64,000 nt of DNA from NCBI GenBank assembly GCA_018141785.1, contig CP073341.1, forward strand, positions 3,317,422-3,381,421, in the 5' to 3' direction. Source of the DNA: Candidatus Paraprochloron terpiosi LD05 (lineage in GTDB: Bacteria; Cyanobacteriota; Cyanobacteriia; Cyanobacteriales; Prochloraceae). A program made the translations under genes and the position numbers. The notes beneath the pieces are model-generated. The model searched no databases. It was given only the letters and a program-made list of their open reading frames with translations, and had not been told where the DNA came from. How positions within the stretch are numbered: position 1 is the first letter of the stretch; each line of letters opens with the position of its first letter. Positions 10,417 to 18,153 of the stretch are shown piece by piece.

Positions 10417-10931
10417 CTACGCCGTGTCGCTACGCTGAACACGGCGTTTCTGACGCTTCAACGCCCCTAGTTGCCTCATGCTTCCGCAATTGGTAGAGCT
10501 AGACGGCTCCACATCTAAAGAGGCCAGTTCCTGACCCCTGGCCCAAGCCAACATTACTTGAGCTGCATTGATATCTCTGTCTTGTTGATACCCACAATGC
10601 TGACAAACATGAATACGGTCGCTCAATGTTTTCTTGGTAGTTTCCCAGCATTTAGCACATCTTTGAGTGGGTTTTAACTTTTGTGTTGGTGCCTCTAAAT
10701 AAACACCACCCGCCTCAATGACCTTGTACTTGATGGCATCTTTGGTCATGCCGATAGCCACGTCTAATAAGGAACGATTAAGACCTGCTTTCTGGCGCTT
10801 TCGTTTCCCTTTTCCTTTCCGAGTCATACCCTTAAGGTTTAGCTTCTCAGTAGCGACCAGGCTATTACTGCTAACTATTTGTGCCGCTACTTTATGAGAC
10901 CAGTCGTGGCGCTGATTGGCAACTTTGCGTC
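10417..10931 (-). CDS. tnpB: TnpB, 3' exon (RuvC and zinc-finger part)
   Basis: C-terminal exon of the IS605 TnpB. The exon begins at 10931, just after the 3' end of intron B (…CTCTAAT), and reads RRKVANQRHDWSHKVAAQIV. It contains the second catalytic acidic residue in VATEKLNLKGM, the four-cysteine zinc finger CAKC...CQHC, and the third catalytic aspartate in QDRDINAAQVML. Stop TAG lies at 10417-10419 and overlaps the right-end hairpin, as usual for tnpB, where the 3' end of the gene also encodes the guide (omega) RNA scaffold. A literal ORF starts only at ATG 10827. TnpB proteins are RNA-guided DNA nucleases; whether this one is active depends on splicing. Confidence 0.85.
10419..10447. repeat. 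IS605 right-end hairpin
   Basis: Perfect 9-bp inverted repeat ACGCCGTGT (10419-10427) / ACACGGCGT (10439-10447) with the 11-base loop CGCTACGCTGA. It lies at the tnpB-distal end of the IS and overlaps the tnpB stop codon. The loop differs by one base from that of the left-end hairpin at 17338-17364. This is the expected substrate of the HUH transposase and the likely 3' scaffold of the TnpB guide RNA. Confidence 0.75.
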
Positions 10932-13480
10932 ATTAGAGTCGAGGGAGACGTTGCCGCCTCGCCCCTCTCCGATAAACCGGACGTGAGACTTTCACCTCAT
11001 CCGGCTTAGGTATTTCTATGTCTTCACGACGCGCTTTACGAGTCCGTCCTTAATGCGCTTGCGATGTATTGCTTGCGCTTGGTGACATTCCCGATGGAGA
11101 GCAACTAGATTCTTAGGTTTCCAGTTGTTGTGGTTGCCGTCAATGTGGTGCAACTCCACGACACCATCCATCTCCATGAACTTACGGTTGCAGTGCGGAC
11201 ATATATTCTTCTGTCGCCTGAGGGCTTCAGCGGTTGGTCCACTATATAATTTAGAGTTGCGACCGACCCAATAGGAAATATTCCCATTGAAGGGTGAAGC
11301 ATCACCTTTAACCATCACGTGGTTATTGACTTTCCAGGAAACTGCTGGGAAAGCCTTCTTAATCTGCTCTGTTGTAAGCTGGCGTTTGGCCGCCCCTAGG
11401 GGTTTACCCTTGATAGCCAGACGTCTTGCTTTCTCAGCTTCCTTAATTGCCATCCTGCGTTTTTCAGCCCTCAGCTTACGCCATACCCAGTTACTGAGCG
11501 ACCATAGCGAGTGTTTGCTCATATCGCAGTTCTTGTGATATTGCCTCCACCCTCGGATTTGTGACTCAATCCTTTTCAGGCGAGCCTCCGTGGATGCGCC
11601 GTTCTTCCAAGTGGCCTTTACCTTGGCCTTGATATCCGCATAATTCTCGGAGCTCGGTGTGGACTTAAAGAGCCCACGGGAGTTGACACGAAAGCGCCAC
11701 CCCAGGAAATCGAATCCTTCCGTAGCTTTACTCACCTTAGTCTTAGTTTCGTTAATTCTTAGCCCTCTGGACTTTAGAAATTCGTCGATGTCTTCCCGTA
11801 GCTTCTTGGTGTCGGCTCCGGGTTTACAGATAAAGACCGCGTCGTCTGCGTAACGAATGCCCCTTATACCTTCCAACCATCTGTAGTACTTTTCACCGGA
11901 CTTTTTCCCACTTTTGTGTGTGTATTCTGTCCTGACTTTCTGGTTATACCCTAGGTTCTCGAATCCGTCTAGGGCGATATTGGCCAGTAGGGGTGAGATA
12001 ACCCCGCCTTGAGGTGTACCCTTAATACGGTCGGGGTATTCACCACGGACGCCAGCTTTCACAGCAAGTTTGAGACCTTTGAGGGCCTCTTTTGGCAGGA
12101 CTACTCCATTGAGCATGACCTTGTGGTCAATCTCGTCAAAGCATTTACTGATATCTGTTTCCAGTATCAGCTTGTCTTTACCATTTTTTTGGCTGCTGAG
12201 GTTGGTAAAGATTAGATGCTGTGCGTCCGCAGTACAGCGGCCAGGTCTGAAGCCGTAGCTCCTTTCTCCGGCGGTTGCTTCATAGGCTGGCTCCGCTGCT
12301 AATTTGAGCAACGCTTGCCATGCTCTGTCGGCTATTGTCGGAATGCCTAATCCCCGTGTTTTGCCGTTGGGCTTGGGGATGTTTACCCTTCTCAGTTGTT
12401 GGTGTTTCCAGTGGTACCAGTGCTTGTTCAGCCTTTGGCACAACACTAGACGCTCCTTGGGAGAAAGCGCTGTTTTACCATCAACTCCGGGGGACTTACG
12501 CCCAAGGTGTTAGCTGTGTTACTTGTTTGACGGCCAGAGCTTGAGCTGCACGACTTTGTAATAAAAGCCGTTGTAAACGTTTGACCTTGACTTTTGCTTG
12601 TTCTTTTTGCGCTTTGAAGATACTCCGCTGTAATCGAAAAACATGGTGATGGAATTTCTTCCATGGCTGGTCTTTCCAGACATCGTCAGCCTTCCGGCCA
12701 ATCTTCTCCGCCATTAGCAGAACTGCTAGGTGGAGCCTCAGGGCTTTTAAACTGCGGTATTCGGTTGAAGTCTGGTTAGTGATATTCACAATTTTGACCT
12801 TATCAGTCGCTCTGATAATTACGTTGGGTGTCTTCTCTGTAGAAACCATCAGGCAGTTACGCCTTCTCTTACCCTCGCTCTTCCGTAGGTCGTTAATCAT
12901 GCGACCCCACCGTCTAGTCGGTCTGGGCTTGGAATCCCGTGATTTGAGCGAGTTTTTACTCGTTCCGACTGAACTATTGTTACGAACCCTTGGGACTCAT
13001 CCGTTGACCTATCACCAACTCAGGAATGTAAGTATAAAGTAAATTCTTACGAGTTTCTTTCGGTGTCTTTTCTGCTCTATAGCGGTTTTGGCAGTGTCTT
13101 AGCTTAGGTCTTTTCACTGATGATTCACGTTGTTATCCCGGTGTTCTCCCTGTTAGCGGCGTTACCATCGAACCGTTCGATAGCTCCGGTTCCGCCCTGC
13201 TGCCAGCTTCAGCCTGATGATTAATCTCACTGTGGCCAGGTAAGGATTCACATGATTCCTTCATGGGAGAGGCTTGGTTGCACAATTTCCGACTATGTCC
13301 TCACTCTCATAGTTCATTCAGTTATCAAGGTTCGGTGACCCCCGACATCCTTCATGACGAGGGAACGTTTCCGTTTTTAGCCCCTTTCGGTGCTTATATG
13401 TTCGGAGACGCTGTCCCGGAAACCCTGCTCCTGCTTATGTTTGGCTTACGCCGCGACCTTCACAGGAAACGAGCCGCACT
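10932..13480 (-). mobile_element. Group II intron B, in tnpB
   Basis: A complete group II intron on the minus strand. Its 5' end GTGCGGCTCGTTTCCTGTGA starts at 13480. Its 3' end ...CCTCGACTCTAAT finishes at 10932. Domain V (GGATGAGGTGAAAGTCTCACG, about 10960-11010) is in the expected position, followed by the domain VI stem GGGCGAGGCGGCAACGTCTCCCTCG. It sits in tnpB immediately downstream of an 8-base exon. The encoded protein is degraded, so splicing or movement would need help from another copy such as intron C. Confidence 0.85.
11016..12900 (-). pseudogene. Intron B reverse transcriptase/maturase/HNH (broken)
   Basis: The intron-encoded protein of copy B in two frames. The N-terminal block (12496-12900) ends at ...VTQLTPWA with the same CTAACACCTTGGGCG frameshift as copy A. 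The long block (11016-12446 and upstream in frame) holds the reverse transcriptase with PQGGVISPLLANIALDG and YADD, the maturase region, and a C-terminal HNH nuclease (CPHCNRKF, ELHHIDGNHNNW, LHRECHQAQAIH). The ATG used by A and C is also lost (GACTGATAAGG in place of GACTAATGAAGG). The 476-residue block retains its catalytic motifs, but full-length translation is not possible as read. Confidence 0.8.
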
Positions 13481-13488
13481 TACTTTAA
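13481..13488 (-). CDS. tnpB: TnpB 8-base micro-exon between two introns
   Basis: Eight bases, TAAAGTAA on the minus strand, separate the 3' end of intron C (13489) from the 5' end of intron B (13480). Joining CTAATTAG (upstream exon) + TAAAGTAA + GACGCAAAG (downstream exon) gives CTA ATT AGT AAA GTA AGA CGC AAA, that is L I S K V R R K, in frame with both TnpB halves. The three exons from ATG 16822 total 1,293 bases, an exact 431 codons. Two independent insertions 8 bp apart in the same gene explain this arrangement. Confidence 0.8.
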
Positions 13489-16052
13489 TTAGAGTCGAGG
13501 GAGACGTTGCCGCCTCGCCCCTCTCCTACGAACTGTACGTGAGACTTTCACCTCATACAGCTCAGGTGCTCCTAACGGCGCTTTACGAGTCCGTCCTTAA
13601 TGCGCTTGCGATGTATTGCTTGCGCTTGGTGACATTCCCGATGGAGAGCAACTAAATTCTTACGTTTCCAGTTGTTATGGTTGCCGTCAATGTGGTGCAA
13701 CTCCACGGCACCGTCTGTCTCCATGAACTTACGGTTGCAATGCGGACATATATTCTTCTGTCGCCTGAGGGCTTCAGCGGTTGGGCCATTGTATAGCTTG
13801 GAGTTCCTGCTAACCCAATAGGAGATGTTTCCGTTGTAGGGTGAGGCACCACCTTTAACCATCCCGTGGTCATTGACTTTCCAGGAGACTGCTGGGAAAG
13901 CTTTCTTTATCTGCTCATTGGTGAGCTGTCGTTTAGCTGCCCCTTGGGGTTTAATCCCTTTGATAGCCAGACGCCTTGCTTTCTCAGCTTCCTTAATTGC
14001 CATCCTGCGTTTTTCAGCCCTCAGCTTACGCCATACCCAGTGATTGAGCAACCATAGCGAGTGTTTGCTCATATCGCAGTTCTTGTGATATTGCCTCCAC
14101 CCTCGGATTTGTGACTCAATCCTTTTCAGGCGAGCCTCCGTGGATGCGCCATTCTTCCAAGTGGCCTTTACCTTGGCCTTGATGTCCGCATAATTCTCGG
14201 AGCTCGGTGTGGATTTGAAGACTCCACGGGAGTTGACACAAAAGCGCCATCCCAGGAAGTCGAACCCCTCCGTAGCTCTACTCACCTTAGTCTTAGTTTC
14301 GTTAATTCTTAGCCCTCTGGTCTTTAGAAATTCGTCGATATCTTCCCGTAGCTTCTTGGTGTCGGCTCCGGGTTTACAGATAAAGACCGCGTCGTCTGCG
14401 TAACGAATGCCCCTTATACCTTCCGACCATCTGTAGTACTTTTGACCGGACTTTTTCCCACTTTTGTGTGTGTATTCTGTCCTGACCTTCTGGTCAGACC
14501 CTAGGTTCTCGAATCCATCTAGGGCGATATTGGCCAGTAGGGGTGAGATAACCCCGCCTTGGGGGGTACCCTTCATACTGGGGGGATATTCACCACGAAC
14601 GCCTGCTTTTACGGCTTTCTTTAACCCCTTTAAAGCTTCAGTTGGTAGGACTACTCCATCGAGCATGACCTTGTGGTCAATTTCGTCGAAGCACTTGCTA
14701 ATATCCGTTTCCAGTATCAGCTTTTCCCTGCCCTTTGATGTGCTTCTGAGGTTATTGAAGATGAGCTTTTGTGCGTCCGCAGTACAGCGGCCGGGTCTGA
14801 AGCCATAGCTTCTTTCTCCGGCGGTTGCCTCATAGGCTGGTTCGGCTGCTAATTTGAGCAGTGCTTGCCATGCCCTGTCGGCCATTGTAGGGATGCCTAA
14901 TCCACGAGTTTTGCCGTTTGGCTTCGGGATATTTACCCTTCTTAGTTGCTGATGTTTCCATTGGTACCAATGCTTGTTCAGCCTTTGGCACAACACTAGA
15001 CGCTCCTTGGGAGAAAGCGCAGTTTTACCATCAACTCCGGGGGACTTACGCCCTTTGTTTAGCTGTGTTACTTGTTTGACGGCCAGAGCTTGAGCTGCAC
15101 GACTCTGAAGTAGGAGCCGTTGTAAACGTTTGACCTTAGCTTTTGCTTGTTCTTTTTGCGCTTTGAAGATACTCCGCTGTAACCGAAATACATGTTGCCG
15201 GAATTTCTTCCATGGCAGGTCTTTCCAGACATCGTCAGCCCTCCGGCCAATCTTCCCCATTAGCAGGAATGCTGCTAAATGAAGTCTCAGGGCTTTTAAA
15301 CTGCGGTATTCGATTGGAGTCTGGTTAGTGATGTTCACAGTTTTGACCTTCATTAGTCGCTCTGATAATTACATTGGGTATCTTCTCTGTAGAAACCATC
15401 AGGCAGTTACGCCTTCTCTTACCCTCGCTCTTCCGTTAGGCCGTTAATCAAGCGACCCCACCATCTCACCTGTCTGGGCTTGGAATCCCTTGTTTTGATG
15501 GAGGTTGAGCGAGTTTTTACTCGTTCCGAACGAACTATTGTTACGAACCCTTGGGACTCATCCTTTGACCTATCACCAACTCAGGAATGTAAGTGGTCAA
15601 TTATTAACCTTACGAGTTTCTTTCGGTGTTTCTTCTGTCGTCTGTAACAGCCTTCCGACAGTGTCAAATCTTAGGTCTTTTTTCAGATGATTCACGTTAA
15701 GTTATCCCGGTGTTCTCCCTGTTAGCGGAAGTATCTCTGCCTAACCGTTTGGCCGCACTTTACCGCCCTGCTGCCAGCTTCTGCCTGGTGATTAACCTCA
15801 CAGTGGCCAGATAAGGATTCACATGATTCCTTCATGGGAGAGGCTTGGTTGCACAATTTCTGACTGTGGCCTCACTCTCATAGTTCACTCAGTTGTCAAG
15901 GTTCGGTAACCCCCGGCATTCTTCATGGCGAGGGAACGTTTTTCCGTTTTCAGCCCCTTTCGGGACTTATATGCTCGGAGACGTTGTCCCGGAAACCCTG
16001 CTCCTGCTTATGTTTGGCTCACGCCGCGACCTTCACAGGAAACGAGCCGCAC
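13489..16052 (-). mobile_element. Group II intron C, in tnpB (intact IEP)
   Basis: A complete 2,564-bp group II intron on the minus strand. It starts GTGCGGCTCGTTTCCTGTGA at 16052 and ends ...CCTCGACTCTAAT at 13489. Domain V is visible as GAGCTGTATGAGGTGAAAGT with the complementary CTCACGTACAGTTCG, followed by the domain VI stem. Its reverse transcriptase is the only uninterrupted one of the three copies, so it is the most likely source of activity for the family here. It interrupts tnpB between CTAATTAG and the 8-base micro-exon. Confidence 0.88.
13572..15353 (-). CDS. ltrA: Group II intron reverse transcriptase/maturase/HNH (intact)
   Basis: A 593-residue intron-encoded protein, full length for the family. 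In order: N-terminal RT0-like region (1-100); reverse transcriptase core with SPGVDGKTALS, YGFRPGRCTADA, KGTPQGGVISPLLANIALDG and catalytic YADDAVF (about 150-330); maturase domain X (about 380-450); and a C-terminal HNH endonuclease with CPHCNRKF, ELHHIDGNHNNW and LHRECHQAQ (about 525-580). It promotes splicing of its intron and copies it into DNA by target-primed reverse transcription. ATG 15353 matches the start in copy A. Gene symbol by analogy to LtrA. Confidence 0.9.
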   Translation of the reverse strand: MKVKTVNITNQTPIEYRSLKALRLHLAAFLLMGKIGRRADDVWKDLPWKKFRQHVFRLQRSIFKAQKEQAKAKVKRLQRLLLQSRAAQALAVKQVTQLNKGRKSPGVDGKTALSPKERLVLCQRLNKHWYQWKHQQLRRVNIPKPNGKTRGLGIPTMADRAWQALLKLAAEPAYEATAGERSYGFRPGRCTADAQKLIFNNLRSTSKGREKLILETDISKCFDEIDHKVMLDGVVLPTEALKGLKKAVKAGVRGEYPPSMKGTPQGGVISPLLANIALDGFENLGSDQKVRTEYTHKSGKKSGQKYYRWSEGIRGIRYADDAVFICKPGADTKKLREDIDEFLKTRGLRINETKTKVSRATEGFDFLGWRFCVNSRGVFKSTPSSENYADIKAKVKATWKNGASTEARLKRIESQIRGWRQYHKNCDMSKHSLWLLNHWVWRKLRAEKRRMAIKEAEKARRLAIKGIKPQGAAKRQLTNEQIKKAFPAVSWKVNDHGMVKGGASPYNGNISYWVSRNSKLYNGPTAEALRRQKNICPHCNRKFMETDGAVELHHIDGNHNNWKRKNLVALHRECHQAQAIHRKRIKDGLVKRR

Positions 16053-16822
16053 CTAATTAGATTTTGTGCTTTGCGCCACCTCCGGGAAGCCCTAGTCTTT
16101 CTCTTTTCTGGTCGGCGCTTTTTTCTCAACTGCTTGGAAAGCTGCTTGATTTTCTGAGATGCTTTAGCTTGGAACTTTGGAGCTTCTATAAACTCTCCAT
16201 TTGATGTGGCTATAGCTACTTTGCATCCAAAATCTAACCCAATAGCTTCTGTGCCAGTTTGCCTTTCTGGGACACAGTTAACTGTGATGGAAGCGTACCA
16301 TTTATTGTTGCTCCAAATTATAGTACAAGTTGTTGGTTTCCCCCAAGTTCTAGCCTTTCCCCGCATTGGAATAAAGATAGGGCCGGATTTAAAATGCCTC
16401 AACTCAAGCTGACCACATTGCGTCCCTTTGCGCCTTTGCGCCTTTGCGCGATCCATATTAGTGTGAACTTTCCAACCAGCATTGTCTGGATATGTCCACC
16501 CCCTGTAGCGGCGTTTTGCTTTAAATCTAGGATATTTTGCCAGCCCCTTAAAAAAGCGCTGATAGCCAAAATCTACTCGTTTAAAAGTTGCTTGCAGAGT
16601 ATGAGAACCCAGCTCCTTGTATTCTGGCCAAACTTCCTTGAATGCTGGCAAAGAGTTCTGTTGGGAGAAATAATCAACCGATTGTCCAAAGCGCTTATAT
16701 TGAGTTCGGCGATTAGCAATGGCAGCATTGTATAGCTCGCAGTGCATCTTTCGTGCCAAATGCAATTTGCGTTCGCTCTCAGCGCTTGGATAGAGTCGGT
16801 AGGTGATTCGACGGGTTGGCAT
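16053..16822 (-). CDS. tnpB: TnpB, 5' exon
   Basis: N-terminal exon of TnpB. I choose ATG 16822 (MPTRRITYRLYPSAESERKL), the usual OrfB opening, rather than TTG 16876, which coincides with a -35 promoter box. The exon contains the helix-turn-helix/WED part and the first RuvC aspartate in AIGLDFGCKVA, and ends ...WRKAQNLI at 16053, where intron C starts. The literal ORF runs 10 codons into the intron to 16019. An in-frame block DRAKAQRRKGTQ (about 16418-16452) is encoded by a GCAAAGGCGCAAAGG-type repeat not expected in TnpB. Spliced TnpB would be 430 residues with all three RuvC acidic residues present. Confidence 0.85.
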
Positions 16823-16847
16823 CAGAACTGTTAGGTCTGATACTGTG

Positions 16848-16876
16848 ACTATAGCAGTTTTGGTGTAGGTTGTCAA
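16848..16876 (-). promoter_or_regulatory. Sigma70-type promoter for tnpB
   Basis: On the minus strand TTGACA (16876-16871) is followed after exactly 17 bases by TATAGT (16853-16848), a near-consensus housekeeping promoter. It lies 25 bases upstream of the chosen tnpB ATG at 16822 and abuts the divergent tnpA start at 16878. This argues that the apparent TTG start of a longer tnpB ORF is really the -35 element. Confidence 0.6.
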
Positions 16877-16877
16877 G

Positions 16878-17288
16878 ATGAAACCCCGGAAAGGTTCCCA
16901 TAGCGTTTTTAGTGTCCTACTGCACTTTGTATTTGTGACGCATTATCGAAGGAGAGTCATCAATGCCCCTATGCTTACCCGTATGGAAACTATGTGTAAT
17001 CAAGTGTGCGAGAAAATGGGGTGCAAGCTAGTTGAGTTTTCTGGGGAATCCGACCATGTCCACTTATTGGTGGATTTTCATCCTAGAAATTCGATTTCAG
17101 CAGTTGCTGGATCCTTAAAAGCAGCCACTAGCCGAGCTATGAGACGGGAGTTTAAGAGTGAAGTCAAGAAGTTTTACTGGTCTGATGTTTCCTTTTGGTC
17201 CGGTTCCTATTATGTAGCTTCTAGTGGCGGAGCGCCAATCGAGAAGTTAAAGCAGTATATTAATTCTCAAAATGTGCTCAAAGCGTAG
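16878..17288 (+). CDS. tnpA: IS200/IS605 Y1 transposase TnpA
   Basis: A 136-residue HUH single-strand transposase, normal size for TnpA. It has the metal-binding HUH motif in ESDHVHLLVDF and the catalytic tyrosine in KQYINSQ near the C-terminus. The family cuts and rejoins single-stranded DNA at hairpin ends of its element and inserts next to a short target without duplication. It is divergent from tnpB and adjacent to the left-end hairpin at 17338-17364, the classic IS605 layout. It appears intact. Confidence 0.92.
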   Translation: MKPRKGSHSVFSVLLHFVFVTHYRRRVINAPMLTRMETMCNQVCEKMGCKLVEFSGESDHVHLLVDFHPRNSISAVAGSLKAATSRAMRREFKSEVKKFYWSDVSFWSGSYYVASSGGAPIEKLKQYINSQNVLKA

Positions 17289-17337
17289 TTGGGAACTTAG
17301 GGGGCATCGAACCCCCGCGCGTTCCCGCGCTATCCTT

Positions 17338-17364
17338 CCCCACCCCGCTTCGCTGAGGGTGGGG
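17338..17364. repeat. IS605 left-end hairpin
   Basis: Perfect 8-bp inverted repeat CCCCACCC (17338-17345) / GGGTGGGG (17357-17364) enclosing the 11-base loop CGCTTCGCTGA. This loop matches the right-end hairpin loop CGCTACGCTGA in 10 of 11 positions. A second smaller stem GGGGG/CCCCC lies just upstream at about 17301-17317. The site is 15 bases inside the tnpA-side end of the element. Confidence 0.7.
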
Positions 17365-17379
17365 ACTGTCGCGCATTCG

Positions 17380-18069
17380 TTCAATTTCCTGGGGTGGCGC
17401 TTCCGTGTCAACTCCCGTGGGCTCTTTAAGTCCACACCGAGCTGGGAGAATTATGCGGACATAAAGGCCAAGGTAAAGGCCACTTGGAAGAACGGCGCAT
17501 CCACGGAGGCTCGCCTGAAAAGGATTGAGTCACAAATCCGAGGATGGAGGCAATATCACAAAAACTGCGATATGAGCAAGCACTCGCTATGGTCGCTCAA
17601 TCACTGGGTATGGCGTAAGCTGAGGGCTGAAAAACGCAGGATGGCAATTAAGGAAGCTGAGAAAGCAAGACGTCTGGCTATCAAGGGTAAACCCTTAGGG
17701 GCGGCTAAACGCCAGCTTACAACAGAGCAGATTAAGAAGGCTTTCCCAGCAGTTCCCTGGAAAGTCAATAACCACGTAATGGTCAAAGATGATGCCTCAC
17801 CCTACGATGGAAAACTAACCTATTGGGTTGACCGGAATTCCAAACTATACAGTGGACCAACCGCTAACGCCATTAAGCGACAGAAGGGTATATGTCCGCA
17901 TTGCAACCGTAAGTTCATGGAGATGGATGAAGCTGTGGAGTTGCACCACATTGACGGCAACCATAACAACTGGAAACCTAAGAATCTAGTTGCCCTCCAC
18001 CGAGAATGTCATCAGGCGCAAGCAATACATCGCAAGCGCATAAAAGACGGACTCGCGATGCGCCGTTAG
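17380..18069 (+). pseudogene. Intron A reverse transcriptase, C-terminal part
   Basis: C-terminal 229 codons of the intron A protein, from FNFLGWRFRV to ...DGLAMRR. It covers the maturase region and the HNH nuclease (CPHCNRKFMEMDEAVELHH, LHRECHQAQAIH). It continues the frame left at 10411: ...SKATEG + F(N/D)FLGWRF as in copies B and C. The literal ORF begins at 17272 inside tnpA, but bases 17272-17379 belong to the IS. Separated from its reverse transcriptase half, it cannot encode a functional protein. Confidence 0.8.
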
Positions 18070-18153
18070 GAGCACCTGAGCTGTATGAGGTGAAAGTCTC
18101 ACGTACAGTTCGTAGGAGAGGGGCGAGGCGGCAACGTCTCCCTCGACTCTAAT
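17380..18153 (+). mobile_element. Group II intron A, 3' part
   Basis: Continuation of intron A beyond the IS. It holds the end of the reverse transcriptase gene, domain V (GAGCTGTATGAGGTGAAAGT...CTCACGTACAGTTCG, about 18075-18115), and the domain VI stem GGGCGAGGCGGCAACGTCTCCCTCG. It ends ...GACTCTAAT at 18153. The downstream exon starts TAACCAATTC at 18154. RNA domains V and VI look undamaged, but the intron RNA as a whole is interrupted by nearly 7 kb of inserted DNA in domain IV, which is the domain that best tolerates insertions. Confidence 0.85.

Larger units (their letters stand above)
10412..17379 (-). mobile_element. IS200/IS605 element carrying two group II introns
   Basis: An IS605-type transposon with divergent tnpA (+) and tnpB (-), inserted in the intron A reverse transcriptase gene. 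Flanks GGAGGGA (to 10411) and TTCAATTTCC (from 17380) rejoin as the uninterrupted motif seen in copies B and C (ATEGFDFLGW), with no target duplication, as expected for a Y1 transposase. The two ends carry hairpins with nearly identical 11-base loops. Minus the two introns the element is 1,855 bp, a normal IS605 size. The tnpA-side flank on the minus strand is TTGAA, a plausible insertion target. Exact end bases are inferred from comparison with the empty sites in B and C. Confidence 0.85.

Noticed and set aside
11016-15353. Diversity-generating retroelement reverse transcriptase acting on the lectin-like adhesin repeats
   Set aside because: The reverse transcriptases have maturase and HNH domains and sit in introns with domain V; no template repeat/variable repeat pair with adenine-biased changes was seen.
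16259-16735. 158-codon plus-strand ORF
   Set aside because: Antisense shadow of the tnpB 5' exon.
16823-16876. Longer TnpB N-terminus from TTG 16876
   Set aside because: The codons coincide with a consensus TTGACA-17-TATAGT promoter, and TnpB homology starts at ATG 16822.
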